Program-made: the position numbers and the translations under genes
Assembly (NCBI RefSeq): GCF_030409415.1
Contig: NZ_JAUFPW010000027.1
Location: 1 to 64,000 of the forward strand
Length of the DNA stretch: 64,000 bases
Origin: Pedobacter aquatilis
GTDB taxonomy: Bacteria > Bacteroidota > Bacteroidia > Sphingobacteriales > Sphingobacteriaceae
Direction: 5' to 3'
The notes under the pieces: generated by a model
Seen by the model: only the letters and a program-made list of their open reading frames with translations
What the model was told of the DNA's origin: nothing
The model's database searches: none
In this document: positions 36,746 through 46,611 of the stretch, piece after piece
How the letters are laid out: every line of letters starts with the position of its first letter
Numbering within the stretch: the first letter of the stretch is position 1

Positions 36746-37774
36746 CTATTTTTCTTCTAACTTATCGCCAGTTACTTCAGCTTTAATTTTAGCTTCTAAC
36801 TCTTCGGCCAATTCAGGGTTATCACTTAAAAGTTGCTTAACGGCATCTCTACCTTGTCCAAGTTTTGTATCTCCGTAAGAGAACCAAGAGCCTGCTTTTT
36901 TAATAATACCGAAATCTACACCTAAATCAATAATCTCACCGTTTTTAGAAATTCCTTCGCCAAACATTACATCAAACTCAGCAATACGGAAAGGCGGTGC
37001 AACTTTGTTCTTTACAATTTTCACCTTCACACGGTTACCCGAAACCTCGTCAGTATCTTTAATCTGCGAAATTCTACGGATATCTAAACGTACCGAAGCA
37101 TAAAATTTTAATGCATTACCACCAGTTGTTGTTTCAGGGTTACCAAACATGACACCAATTTTATCACGTAATTGGTTAATAAAAATACAGCAACATCCGG
37201 TTTTCGAAATCGTACCGGTTAATTTACGCAATGCTTGGCTCATTAAACGGGCATGTAAACCCATTTTGCTGTCGCCCATTTCGCCTTCAATTTCACTTTT
37301 TGGTACTAATGCAGCAACAGAGTCAATAACAATTACATCAATTGCGCCAGAACGAATCAGGTTATCTGCAATTTCTAATGCCTGCTCACCATTATCTGGT
37401 TGAGAGATTAAAAGGTTGTCAGTATCAACACCTAATTTCTTAGCATAAAATTGGTCGAAAGCATGTTCTGCATCAATAAAGGCAGCAATACCACCTTTTT
37501 TCTGCGCTTCTGCAATAATGTGCGTAGCTAGAGTTGTTTTACCTGACGATTCTGGGCCGTATATTTCAATAACCCTTCCTTTTGGAATTCCACCAATACC
37601 TAAGGCAATATCTAAACTAATCGAACCTGTAGAAATAAATTCAAGTGGCTCAATAGCTGTATCACCAAGTTTCATTATCGTGCCTTTACCGTACGATTTT
37701 TCTAATTTATCTAAAGTAAGCTGTAAAGCTTTTAATTTATCTGTGTTGACAGTTGCACTCATTTTTTCTTTCAT
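36746..37774 (-). CDS. recA: RecA recombinase
   Basis: A 342-residue RecA, the strand-exchange ATPase of homologous recombination and SOS induction. Walker A GPESSGKT at 73-80, Walker [11 protein letters not shown], and the DNA-binding loop 2 region ([10 protein letters not shown]) are all present. A second start at 37762 (MSATVNT) is also possible. It is a single gene, closed downstream by a strong terminator. I do not see a recognisable SOS box by eye in the 120 bp upstream. Confidence 0.97.
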   Translation of the reverse strand: MKEKMSATVNTDKLKALQLTLDKLEKSYGKGTIMKLGDTAIEPLEFISTGSISLDIALGIGGIPKGRVIEIYGPESSGKTTLATHIIAEAQKKGGIAAFIDAEHAFDQFYAKKLGVDTDNLLISQPDNGEQALEIADNLIRSGAIDVIVIDSVAALVPKSEIEGEMGDSKMGLHARLMSQALRKLTGTISKTGCCCIFINQLRDKIGVMFGNPETTTGGNALKFYASVRLDIRRISQIKDTDEVSGNRVKVKIVKNKVAPPFRIAEFDVMFGEGISKNGEIIDLGVDFGIIKKAGSWFSYGDTKLGQGRDAVKQLLSDNPELAEELEAKIKAEVTGDKLEEK

Positions 37775-37894
37775 GTAAGGCGTAAATATAAAATTAATCT
37801 ATCGGCTAAAATCAAATGTTTAAAACTTGTTTACTAAAATATTTAGCTAAGTTAATTGTTTTTTGGCTAATGTCAATAGTAAATTAAAAATAAA

Positions 37895-38551
37895 TTACAA
37901 TACTGCAATTTTGTTCAGTTTTTCAAAATATTTGCACATATAAGTTATTTCGCAAATATTGCATTTAGGGCTTCTGGCTACGCAAACATATCGTCCGTGC
38001 AGAATTAACCAATGATGTGCGATGTGAATATCATGCTCTGGCAAATTCTTTACCAAATCCTTTTCTACAGCCAAAGGCGTTTTGCCATTAGTTAGTCCAA
38101 GTCTGTTTGCAACCCTAAATACATGCGTATCAACGGCCATAGCAGGTGCATTATAAATTACCGAAGCAATCACATTAGCTGTTTTTCTACCCACACCAGG
38201 CATTTTCTGCAAATTATCAATATCCGATGGTACGACATCATTAAACTCATTTATTAATATATTTGCCATACCAACCAAATGTTTAGCCTTATTATTTGGA
38301 TAGCTGATGCTTCTGATGTAGTCAAATACAATATCGGGTGTAACTTCTGCAAGCGCTTTGGCATTTGGGAACCGCTGAAAAAGGGCAGGCGTAACCATAT
38401 TAACTCGTTTATCGGTACACTGTGCAGATAAAATTACGGCCACCAAAAGCTGATATGGATTGTTGTAATGGAGTTCTGTTTCTGCATCTGGCTGCTTCGC
38501 CGAAAAATGTTCTACAAAAAGTTTATACCGTTCTTTTTTAAGCATGGGCAA
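37895..38551 (-). CDS. nth: endonuclease III (Nth)
   Basis: A 218-residue DNA glycosylase/AP lyase for oxidised pyrimidines. It has the helix-hairpin-helix LQKMPGVGRKTANVI with catalytic lysine in GRKTA, the catalytic aspartate in AVDTHVFRV, and a C-terminal [4Fe-4S] cluster with four cysteines in CVARSPKCNICEITYMC. The start could be M1 or M3. It lies 120 bp upstream of recA on the same strand. Confidence 0.95.
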   Translation of the reverse strand: MPMLKKERYKLFVEHFSAKQPDAETELHYNNPYQLLVAVILSAQCTDKRVNMVTPALFQRFPNAKALAEVTPDIVFDYIRSISYPNNKAKHLVGMANILINEFNDVVPSDIDNLQKMPGVGRKTANVIASVIYNAPAMAVDTHVFRVANRLGLTNGKTPLAVEKDLVKNLPEHDIHIAHHWLILHGRYVCVARSPKCNICEITYMCKYFEKLNKIAVL

Positions 38552-39026
38552 ATATAGCTAGCTATTTTCATAACGATTAGAAATATTAGAAAATTGAAGC
38601 AAGCAATTCTTGGCGCAATTCGTCCCGCTTTGCACTACAATCTTTTTAATACAGCTGTCCTGCTGAGGTATGTGGCATTTGTTTCATCGCTTGCAGATGA
38701 ATTATATATAAAGTTACTGCTCAATTAAAAAGTATTTACGTTGCAATCGGGTTTAGAAACTTTAGGTTAGTGCCGCAAACATCCCTCGGGCCAAGGCTTA
38801 ACAAATCCTTATACAATACTTAAACTCACCCATATCCCACCTATAGCAAATGAATGTAGTAGTCTTAAGTAAGGCAAAGGCACTGTAAAGCCAAAGACAA
38901 TTCAAGATAGTCCACCTTTTATTCGCAAAACGCGGACTTACCGCGGACTCACTGCGGAATTACGCTAGCTGATCTCCGAAAGAGGACTATATAAAATAAC
39001 AATATAAATGCTATTAATGGTACCGA
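38552..39026. repeat. 475-bp spacer with an imperfect palindromic element
   Basis: No gene seen. At about 38620-38756 the ends are imperfectly complementary: CGTCCCGCTTTGCACTACAATC on the left and TTACGTTGCAATCGGGTTTAG on the right pair as CCCG...CTTTTT arms. I believe similar 'CCCGCT ... AATCGGG' elements are dispersed in Pedobacter genomes, but that is from memory. Confidence 0.4.
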
Positions 39027-40217
39027 TTAATGAAATGAACTGACAGCAACTTTCTCAGTTACCTCTACTTCCTGATTTTGATTGCTTTTTATTAACCAAA
39101 AGGCAAAAAAAGCACCTACTAAGGCCATTGCTGCACCAACATAGGCCGGTGAGGTATAATCAAAACCATAAACTAAAGGCAAGCCCCCAAAAAATGCACC
39201 TAAGGCATTTCCAATATTAAAACTCGCCTGACTTGCTGAAGCTGCGAGCATCTCCGAACCTTTTGCAGATTGTATCATAAGCATTTGAATCGGGGCAGCC
39301 AGTGAGAATGAAACAGCTCCCGTAACAAATGTCATTATAAGTGCCATAACTTGATTAGCCGAAACAAAATGAACGATTGTTAACGTAACTACCATTGTAA
39401 TAAGTAATGCTGCCGAAGCTTTAGCTGGCGAATATTTATCTGCTAATATGCCACCAAGGTAGTTCCCGGTCATCATGCCCAAGCCTGCAAGCATTAATAT
39501 ATAAGTTACTGCATTTGAAGAAAAACCTGCAACTTCTGTCATTAGCGGAGCTATGTAGCTGTACCAGGTAAATAAACCGCCGGTACCAATAGATATCATA
39601 AAAATGATTATCCAGGCTTCTCTTTTCTTAAAAAAGCTAAGTTCTGACTTTAGATTTCGGTCTTTGGCCGCCCCTAATGCTGGTAACCAGAGTTTTAAAC
39701 TCAATAAAGTAACTAAACCAACCAATACAACAACCGCAAATGATATACGCCAGGAAAAGTTGTGTCCAATAAATGTACCTAAAGGAACACCAACAATATT
39801 TGCAATGGTTAAACCCATAAACATTAAAGAAACTGCTTGGGCTGCTTTACCCTCTTTTGCGATTCTGCTGGCTACAACAGAACCTACACCGAAGAAAGCG
39901 CCATGGGGTAACCCTGAAAGTAATCTGGCTATAAATAAAGTATTAAACGTTGGGGCAAAGGCAGAAAACGCATTAAAAGCCGTAAACATAACCATTAAGG
40001 CAATTAATATCTTTTTTGGTGGATACTTACCGGCAATCATAATTAAGAGCGGTGCACCAATTACAACACCGAGCGCATAAGCAGAAATTAAATGACCAGC
40101 TTCTGGAATGGTAACTTTTAAGTCTTTTGCAATATCTGGCAAAAGCCCCATCATTACAAATTCTGTAATGCCGATGCCTAAACCACCAAGTGTAAGCGGA
40201 AGTAAGTTCTTATTCAT
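39027..40217 (-). CDS. MFS exporter, AraJ/arabinose-efflux type
   Basis: A 396-residue 12-helix major facilitator protein. The N-terminus NKNLLPLTLGGLGIGITEFVMMG and the A-like motif LARLLSGLPHGAFFGVGSVVAS are typical of the DHA1-type sugar/drug exporters (AraJ, YdhP). I start at the ATG at 40217 because it directly precedes that conserved beginning; an upstream in-frame codon adds only 11 residues. The substrate is unknown. No regulator gene is adjacent. Confidence 0.85.
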   Translation of the reverse strand: MNKNLLPLTLGGLGIGITEFVMMGLLPDIAKDLKVTIPEAGHLISAYALGVVIGAPLLIMIAGKYPPKKILIALMVMFTAFNAFSAFAPTFNTLFIARLLSGLPHGAFFGVGSVVASRIAKEGKAAQAVSLMFMGLTIANIVGVPLGTFIGHNFSWRISFAVVVLVGLVTLLSLKLWLPALGAAKDRNLKSELSFFKKREAWIIIFMISIGTGGLFTWYSYIAPLMTEVAGFSSNAVTYILMLAGLGMMTGNYLGGILADKYSPAKASAALLITMVVTLTIVHFVSANQVMALIMTFVTGAVSFSLAAPIQMLMIQSAKGSEMLAASASQASFNIGNALGAFFGGLPLVYGFDYTSPAYVGAAMALVGAFFAFWLIKSNQNQEVEVTEKVAVSSFH

Positions 40218-40289
40218 AGCGATGCTTAGTGTTAAAATTACACTAAGCAAATGTAGGGCTTTTAATTAATTATGCGAAGCGAAGGCTTT

Positions 40290-40390
40290 AAAAATGGAAG
40301 ATGTATGACTTTTTGGGAAATGAAAGATGGAAAATGGATAAGGGAGAATGAGAAATGGATAAGGAAAATAGTAGTAGAGTATGGAAGGGT
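40290..40390. repeat. 7-bp-period purine-rich repeat
   Basis: Units such as AAGATGG-AAAATGG-ATAAGGG-AGAATGA-GAAATGG-ATAAGGA follow one another at 7-bp steps (about 40323-40370). Confidence 0.6.
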
Positions 40391-40397
40391 TGTAAAT

Positions 40398-40432
40398 AAA
40401 AAAAGCTTCCTTAATTTTAAGAAAGCTTTTTG
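40398..40432 (-). terminator. terminator after the sigma-factor gene pair
   Basis: An AAAGCTT/AAGCTTT stem extended by CTTAA/TTAAG around a short loop, with A/T runs on both sides. It lies 11 bp past the stop of the 64-residue gene. Confidence 0.55.
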
Positions 40433-40442
40433 ATATGTAAAA

Positions 40443-40637
40443 TTACTTTGATTTGCTATATGCTAAAATCCTGTTGATGGCATCATCTGAAGGATTTTTT
40501 AGCAGCCCATCTAACTTACTTTTAATTTGATCATAAAATAAGTCAATTTCCGCGTCAGACTCATTATCAGTTGTGTACTGAAACATGTTTTGTGTGGGTA
40601 AATTTACATTTGTTTTTGATGTAGAGGTTTTTGTCAT
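40443..40637 (-). CDS. small protein downstream of ECF sigma factor
   Basis: A 64-residue acidic soluble protein (start ATG at 40637; an in-frame TTG two codons earlier is possible). No motif known. Position right after the sigma factor suggests a role in its control, but it lacks the zinc motif of classic anti-sigma factors and has no membrane segment. Confidence 0.6.
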   Translation of the reverse strand: MTKTSTSKTNVNLPTQNMFQYTTDNESDAEIDLFYDQIKSKLDGLLKNPSDDAINRILAYSKSK

Positions 40638-40724
40638 AAGCAACTAAATGTTTTTGTTTTATAAACTTAACGATAGTTCAGATGCTTTATTTCAATCCCT
40701 AAAACATTTTATGTAACTTTTTCA

Positions 40725-41309
40725 TTACCCCTTATAAGTCATCTCTTTTGTTTTAAGCATTTTACGCAAGTTGCTTAACGCATAGCGCATTCTGCCTAGA
40801 GCAGTATTAATGCTCACATCAGTTAAATCGGCAATTTCTTTAAAACTTAAATCTGCGTAGTGGCGCATTAAAAGCACTTCTTTCTGCTCATCCGGTAATA
40901 AATGAATCATTGCTTTCAGATCTTTGTGGGTTTGGTCGCGAAGCATTTTTTCTTCTGCACTTTCATCATAAAAGTGTAGCATATTAAATACATCCATTCC
41001 ATCCGAACTTGTAATAATTGGTGTTCGTTTTTCCTTTCTGAAATAATCGATAACTAAGTTGTGCGCAATACGCATTACCCAAGGTAAGAACTTGCCTTCC
41101 TCGTTATATCTCCCCGATCGCAAAGTGTTAATTACTTTGATAAAAGCATCTTGAAAAATATCTTCCGCTAAGTATTGGTCTTTTACCAACAAGTAGATAG
41201 AAGTATAAATTTTGCTTTTATGTCTTTGTAAAAGTTCTTGCAATCCATTCTCGTTCCCGGCAACGTATAACTTTACCAGGTCCTGATCATTATATGATTG
41301 TAAATTCAT
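40725..41309 (-). CDS. ECF RNA polymerase sigma factor
   Basis: A 194-residue sigma-70 family protein of the ECF class. Region 2 is seen in EDIFQDAFIKVINTL and MRIAHNLVIDYFRKEKR, and region 4 in DEQKEVLLMRHYADLSFKEIADLTDVS with the helix-turn-helix SINTALGRMRYAL. It directs RNA polymerase to a specific promoter set. No FecR-type anti-sigma gene is adjacent, so it is not the usual TonB-linked type. The target genes cannot be seen from this window. Confidence 0.92.
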   Translation of the reverse strand: MNLQSYNDQDLVKLYVAGNENGLQELLQRHKSKIYTSIYLLVKDQYLAEDIFQDAFIKVINTLRSGRYNEEGKFLPWVMRIAHNLVIDYFRKEKRTPIITSSDGMDVFNMLHFYDESAEEKMLRDQTHKDLKAMIHLLPDEQKEVLLMRHYADLSFKEIADLTDVSINTALGRMRYALSNLRKMLKTKEMTYKG

Positions 41310-41502
41310 AGGTTTACCTACACTAAATCCCGTACTATTTGCTAAAAATTAATTTGTAGAAGTTTAATTTCTATAGCTGCTCTCCTATGTTTTTTGAATG
41401 TGTTAGTTTGGTTCTGAGTTTGTTAATATTCAAAGAAAGTTAATTTTTTATCAAAAAACAAAAAATTAAATGTTAAAAAATAAATTAACGGTCCCAGTAC
41501 CT

Positions 41503-41510
41503 TATTTTTG
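41503..41510 (+). promoter_or_regulatory. -7 promoter motif of uvrA
   Basis: TATTTTTG matches TAnnTTTG 58 bp upstream of the uvrA ATG. Confidence 0.4.
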
Positions 41511-41568
41511 TATCTTCTTAAAACCCAAATTACTTTATCGGGGTTTGATAATATATTCTTAATAATAC

Positions 41569-44373
41569 ATGAGCAAAAAAGAAGCCGAAAAAGATCCGCA
41601 CAAAAATATTATTATAAAAGGTGCCAGAGTGCACAACCTTAAAAATATAGATGTTGCTATTCCGAAAAATAAATTGGTGGTGGTAACTGGTATGTCAGGT
41701 TCGGGTAAATCTTCGCTTGCTTTTGATACACTTTACGCAGAAGGTCAACGCAGGTATGTAGAAAGTTTGTCGTCTTATGCACGCCAATTTATGGGGCGTA
41801 TGAACAAGCCAGATGTAGATTATATTAAAGGAATTGCACCAGCCATCGCCATTGAGCAAAAGGTAATAACTTCGAATCCACGCTCTACGGTGGGTACATC
41901 TACAGAAATTTACGATTATTTAAAGTTACTTTTTTCCAGAATCGGGAAAACCATTTCGCCAATATCTGGCAAAATAGTAAAGAAAGATTCTGTAAGTACA
42001 GTGGTAGATTATGTAAGCTCGCTAGCCGATGATACAACAGTAACCATATACTGCCCGCTTTATCCTCATAACAATAGAACGATAAAAGAAGAACTCGCTA
42101 TCTTATTGCAAAAAGGGTTTTTAAGAGTTTTGATCAATAATAAAATAGAAAAAATTGAATCAGTTTTAGATGACCCTGATTTTAAGGATGTTGAGCTAGT
42201 TGACGACAAAACTGTACAGATCTTAATAGATAGAATTGTAACCAATAAAGAAGAAGAAACGCTAAGCCGTTTAGCCGATTCTGTACAAACTGCATTTTTT
42301 GAAGGTAAGGGAGATAGTTATGTTGAGGTAAAAGGAAATACTAAGCACTTCAGCGATAGATTTGAATTGGACGGTATGCGTTTCGAAGAGCCTACACCAA
42401 ATTTTTTCTCATTTAATAATCCGTATGGCGCTTGTAAACGTTGCGAAGGTTACGGAAATGTAATTGGTATTGATGAAGACTTAGTAATCCCTGATAAAAG
42501 CAAGAGTGTTTATGATAATGCAATTGCGCCATGGAGAGGTGAGAAAATGGGCGTTTGGCTTCAGAATTTCATTAAAGCTTCTGCTAAATTTGATTTTCCA
42601 ATTCACAGAGCCTATAACCAGCTTACAGAAAAAGAGCAAGCTTTATTATGGACAGGAAATAAATACTTTGAGGGATTAAATGCCTTTTTCAAAGAATTGG
42701 AAGAACAAACCTACAAAATTCAATATCGTGTAATGTTATCCCGCTATCGCGGAAAAACAGTTTGCCCGGATTGTAAAGGTTCTCGCCTGCGCAAAGATGC
42801 ATCGTATGTAAAAATTGCAGAAAAATCCATTATTGATGTGGTGTTAATGCCTTTGGCTAAAGCATTAACCTTTTTTAACGAATTGAAATTAAGTGTTAAC
42901 GATGCTAAAATTGCAAAGCGTTTACTTGCCGAAATTAACAATCGCTTCTTATACCTTAACAATGTTGGTTTAGGTTATTTAACCCTAAATCGTTTATCAA
43001 ATACCCTCTCGGGAGGTGAATCTCAACGTATTAACCTTGCAACTTCATTAGGTAGTAGCTTGGTTGGTTCTATTTACGTTTTAGATGAACCAAGTATAGG
43101 TTTGCATCCACGTGATACCAATAAGTTAATTGAAGTTTTAATTTCTTTGCGAAATGTTGGCAATACGGTTTTGGTTGTAGAACATGAGGAAGAAATGATG
43201 CGTGCGGCCGATTACATTATCGATATCGGTCCGGAAGCAGGAACGCATGGTGGTAACTTGGTTTTCAGCGGAGATTACGAAGCCATTTTAAAAGATAAAA
43301 ATAGTTTAACAGGACGCTATTTATCAGGCGTTGATAAAATTGCAATACCAGAAAAACGCAGAAAGTGGAAAGATCATGTTCTTATTAAAGGAGCAAGAGA
43401 AAATAACCTTAAAAATATTGATGTTAAGTTTCCATTAGGTGTTTTTACTGCCGTAAGTGGTGTTTCTGGCTCGGGTAAAACCAGTTTGGTCAAGAAAATT
43501 CTTTACCCGGCTTTGCAAAAAGCAATTGGAAATTATGCTGGTGAGCAAACCGGTGCTTATGATGGTATTTTCGGTAACTATGATTTGGTTAGTGCTGTGG
43601 AAATGGTCGACCAAAATCCTATTGGTCGTTCAAGTCGCTCAAATCCGGTTACCTATGTTAAAGCCTGGGATGATATTAGAGCATTGTTTTCTTCGCAGGC
43701 AGCCGCAAAGGCTGCGGGTTTAAAACCAGCTGCGTTCTCTTTTAACGTTGAAGGTGGTAGATGTGACGTTTGCCAGGGTGAGGGCGAAGTGAAAATAGAA
43801 ATGCAGTTTATGGCAGATATCTATTTGCCATGCGAAGCTTGTGGTGGAAAACGCTTTAAACAACAAGTATTGGATATCACCTACAAAGAGAAAAACGTTT
43901 CTGATATTTTGGATATGACTATCGAAGAAGCGGTAGATTTCTTTAAAGACGAACAAAAAATTCTGAATAAATTGAATCCATTGGTTGATGTTGGTTTGGG
44001 CTACGTTCATTTAGGTCAATCTTCTAACACCTTATCTGGTGGCGAAGCGCAACGTATTAAATTAGCATCATTTTTAATAAAGGGAAATAACGCAAACAAA
44101 ACCTTATTCATTTTTGATGAACCAACAACTGGTTTGCATTTCCATGATATCAAAAAGTTATTAAAAGCATTAAATACTTTAATCGAACAAGGCAATACAA
44201 TTCTTGTTATCGAACACAATATGGATATGATTAAGTGTGCAGATTGGGTAATTGATATTGGTCCGGAAGGTGGTGACGGTGGTGGAAAACTTGTATTTGA
44301 AGGTATTCCGGAAGATTTGGTGAAAGAGAAAAACTCTTATACCGGAAAATATTTAGCTGACCATTTAAAATAA
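41569..44373 (+). CDS. uvrA: UvrA, excinuclease ABC subunit A
   Basis: A 934-residue damage-recognition ATPase of nucleotide excision repair. Two ABC modules: Walker [13 protein letters not shown] and [10 protein letters not shown]; two LSGGE(S/A)QR signatures; Walker B LDEPSIGL and FDEPTTGL. Zinc-binding cysteine pairs are seen in [23 protein letters not shown] and CEACGGKRF. Length is standard and the reading frame complete. Bacteroidota often have two uvrA copies, so this may not be the only one. The LysE-type gene starts 16 bp after its stop. Confidence 0.96.
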   Translation: MSKKEAEKDPHKNIIIKGARVHNLKNIDVAIPKNKLVVVTGMSGSGKSSLAFDTLYAEGQRRYVESLSSYARQFMGRMNKPDVDYIKGIAPAIAIEQKVITSNPRSTVGTSTEIYDYLKLLFSRIGKTISPISGKIVKKDSVSTVVDYVSSLADDTTVTIYCPLYPHNNRTIKEELAILLQKGFLRVLINNKIEKIESVLDDPDFKDVELVDDKTVQILIDRIVTNKEEETLSRLADSVQTAFFEGKGDSYVEVKGNTKHFSDRFELDGMRFEEPTPNFFSFNNPYGACKRCEGYGNVIGIDEDLVIPDKSKSVYDNAIAPWRGEKMGVWLQNFIKASAKFDFPIHRAYNQLTEKEQALLWTGNKYFEGLNAFFKELEEQTYKIQYRVMLSRYRGKTVCPDCKGSRLRKDASYVKIAEKSIIDVVLMPLAKALTFFNELKLSVNDAKIAKRLLAEINNRFLYLNNVGLGYLTLNRLSNTLSGGESQRINLATSLGSSLVGSIYVLDEPSIGLHPRDTNKLIEVLISLRNVGNTVLVVEHEEEMMRAADYIIDIGPEAGTHGGNLVFSGDYEAILKDKNSLTGRYLSGVDKIAIPEKRRKWKDHVLIKGARENNLKNIDVKFPLGVFTAVSGVSGSGKTSLVKKILYPALQKAIGNYAGEQTGAYDGIFGNYDLVSAVEMVDQNPIGRSSRSNPVTYVKAWDDIRALFSSQAAAKAAGLKPAAFSFNVEGGRCDVCQGEGEVKIEMQFMADIYLPCEACGGKRFKQQVLDITYKEKNVSDILDMTIEEAVDFFKDEQKILNKLNPLVDVGLGYVHLGQSSNTLSGGEAQRIKLASFLIKGNNANKTLFIFDEPTTGLHFHDIKKLLKALNTLIEQGNTILVIEHNMDMIKCADWVIDIGPEGGDGGGKLVFEGIPEDLVKEKNSYTGKYLADHLK

Positions 44374-44389
44374 ATTTATACTTTCGGCA

Positions 44390-45043
44390 ATGCTTTTTCT
44401 AACCTTTATTATAGGCATCCTTCTAAATGCAATGGGCTATATTCCGCCTGGCAATATTAACTTAACCGTTGCTCAATTGGCCATAAATAAGGGCATGAGG
44501 CAGGTTTGGTACTTTATTTTATCGTTCTCTTGTGTAGAGGTATTTTTCACTTTCGGCATGATGCGCTTCGCCCGTTGGGCCATGAGCGATATTAATCCAA
44601 ATGAAGCATTTAGTGAAGTAAGGTTAGGAACTTTAGTAGATTGCTTTATGATTCTCATGTTTATTACCATGGGTACTATAACATGGGTAAACCGTAAAAA
44701 AGCTCCAAAAACCAGTAGTAAAAAAGAAGATAAGCGTAGCGGAAGTGTACTTTATGGCTTAATTCTTGGTGTTTTAAACCCTGTACAAATTCCGTTTTGG
44801 TTGTTCTTTGGTAACTATGTTATTTTGCATAATTGGATTGAAACCGATTATTTATCGCTTGTAATTTTCAGTTTAGGTTCGGGTTTAGGTTCTGCCGGAG
44901 CATTATATTTGTACGCACATTTTGCCACTTTTATACAAGAAAAATTTGCATTAAGCAGTTTAATTATCAATAAATCGATTGCGATATTTTTATACGCTTT
45001 AGCTGTTTATTTAATTGTAAAGCAGGTAATTATTGTTTTTTAG
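44390..45043 (+). CDS. LysE-family exporter
   Basis: A 217-residue membrane protein with about six helices. The conserved start NAMGYIPPGNINLTVAQLAIN and the internal GVLNPVQIPFW fit the LysE/RhtB family of amino-acid and small-solute exporters. The substrate is not evident. It is close behind uvrA, which suggests co-transcription without shared function. Confidence 0.8.
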   Translation: MLFLTFIIGILLNAMGYIPPGNINLTVAQLAINKGMRQVWYFILSFSCVEVFFTFGMMRFARWAMSDINPNEAFSEVRLGTLVDCFMILMFITMGTITWVNRKKAPKTSSKKEDKRSGSVLYGLILGVLNPVQIPFWLFFGNYVILHNWIETDYLSLVIFSLGSGLGSAGALYLYAHFATFIQEKFALSSLIINKSIAIFLYALAVYLIVKQVIIVF

Positions 45044-45444
45044 CCGTGCCTCGCAATGACGTGATGTTTAAGGTTTTCGTCATTCTGAACTTGTTTCAGA
45101 ATCTCACCTAATTATTAGCCTATTTATTTTGGAAATGAAAGCTCAGCTAAATGGCGGCTTTTAGTCCCGCCAAACACTTTACTCCACTGCGTTCCGTGTT
45201 CGTTTATGTCGGGTTTAGGTACAAAGGTTTTTGCATGAAAAGCCCCTCAAAATGGTTACTGTTTTAATTTAAATAACCCCCGACATAACGAATTCCGATA
45301 TTTCATCGGTAGTAGTTGGCGGGACTGCTGTAACCGATGTTTCACTGTCTTTGCGCTCCAAATTATTTAATAATGGAAGATGTAAGATGGATGAGGGAAT
45401 CAGTTTTTCATCTTACATCTTCCATCAAATATTTATAACCCAGT
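45044..45444. repeat. 401-bp spacer filled with inverted-repeat elements
   Basis: No gene. Three structures: (1) ATTCTGAA-CTTG-TTTCAGAAT near 45082, a small palindrome of a common intergenic type; (2) nested arms AGTCCCGCCAA (45163-45173)/TTGGCGGGACT (45316-45326) and TTATGTCGGG (45204-45213)/CCCGACATAA (45279-45288), making one large interrupted hairpin; (3) a perfect 17-bp inverted repeat at 45373-45389 and 45409-45425. Confidence 0.7.
45373..45425. repeat. perfect 17-bp inverted repeat built of 7-bp units
   Basis: ATGGAAGATGTAAGATG and its exact complement CATCTTACATCTTCCAT are separated by 19 bp. Each arm itself reads as 7-bp units (ATGGAAG-ATGTAAG-ATG), tying it to the heptad repeat family. 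It may terminate the DUF2157 gene that ends at 45445. Confidence 0.7.
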
Positions 45445-46479
45445 TTACTTTAAAAATTCTACGTTCCAGATTTTTTCTGCCTTTCTACCAATCAGCCAAA
45501 ATGAAGCTGCTAACACCGAAAAGAAAAGCGCCTTATGCCAGCTATCCCAAAAGTATTCGAAATAGCGAGTGTACAAATTGATAAATAGAAAAGTAATGCC
45601 AAACTCGCGGGCAATATCATCTCTGTATTTTAAACCATATAAGGTGCTTGCCAGGCAAATTGCAGCAGAAATTAATGCCCAGTAAAATAAACTTAATTGC
45701 CTGATTTTATACCATTCTTCGAGGCTGGCGAAATTGCCAAATACGGATAATGCCCAAAGCGAAACAAATAGGTAAACCATTCCTGCAATGTAGGTAACCT
45801 GAAAAAAGTGTTTGGTTCTTGGTATAACCTTCATTATAACGGAAGCGGCAGTTAATATGGCCCCAAAAACGACAAAACGTAGTGGGTAATTCATCCCAAG
45901 GAAATAATAATTCCAGCGACTTAAATAGCCCGTTTCTGTGCCAAACCATGCACCGAGTGAGATTAGTGCAAAAACCCAAATCAATCTTGATTTAAAAATA
46001 TAACCTAAAGCACCATAAATAAATACGGAAATTAAAATCAAGACAGAAAAATTACCAGAACCATTATCTATGGCTTTTCCAAAATAAGCTACAGCATTCG
46101 CCGTTAGTAAAATGGCAGAAAAGACTATTGCTTCATTGCTGAATTTTAAATTAGGTAAATTCTTTTTTCTTCTAAAACCAAGGATGTATAACCATGCGGC
46201 TATGCCTCCGGAAACAATTGCAATTACAATATTTGGCGTGTTGTAAACTCTTTTTAGGTAGTTTAAAATTGAGTTATCGATAAGCAACGAACCTAGTGCA
46301 ATAAAGCCACAGGCAAGTGCAATCCAAAAAGCATATTGCGCTAAACGTAACCAATCGAAGTTTTTAGCTTCATAACTTTTTCTCAGTTTTTGCCCTGTTT
46401 CTTCGGTAATTAAACCATCGGTTTCCCATTGGTCTATCATATCATCAAGAAATTCACTTTTTTCTTTATCGACTCTCAT
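45445..46479 (-). CDS. DUF2157-type multi-pass membrane protein
   Basis: A 344-residue protein: a soluble N-terminal stretch (about 1-45, FLDDMIDQWETDGLITEE) of the sort seen in DUF2157 proteins, then about nine or ten membrane helices. No catalytic motif and no known function. It lies 132 bp downstream of the antiporter gene, with a heptad-type inverted repeat in the gap. Confidence 0.7.
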   Translation of the reverse strand: MRVDKEKSEFLDDMIDQWETDGLITEETGQKLRKSYEAKNFDWLRLAQYAFWIALACGFIALGSLLIDNSILNYLKRVYNTPNIVIAIVSGGIAAWLYILGFRRKKNLPNLKFSNEAIVFSAILLTANAVAYFGKAIDNGSGNFSVLILISVFIYGALGYIFKSRLIWVFALISLGAWFGTETGYLSRWNYYFLGMNYPLRFVVFGAILTAASVIMKVIPRTKHFFQVTYIAGMVYLFVSLWALSVFGNFASLEEWYKIRQLSLFYWALISAAICLASTLYGLKYRDDIAREFGITFLFINLYTRYFEYFWDSWHKALFFSVLAASFWLIGRKAEKIWNVEFLK

Positions 46480-46507
46480 AGGTTAGGTAATGAACGAAGA
46501 TATGTTT

Positions 46508-46610
46508 TTTAGTCGGAAGTCAAAATGTCAGAAGTTTTAAGCTAATATGCGCTGTTGCCATTCATTGCTTTGTACAATTATAACTTCTGACTAAAGACTC
46601 CCAACTTTTT
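46508..46610. repeat. inverted pair of 7-bp-period repeats
   Basis: GTCAGAAGTT (46527-46536) and AACTTCTGAC (46582-46591) are exact complements. The flanks continue at 7-bp steps: AGTCGGA-AGTCAAA on the left and TTCTGAC-TAAAGAC-TCCCAAC on the right. Confidence 0.65.
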
Positions 46611-46611
46611 A

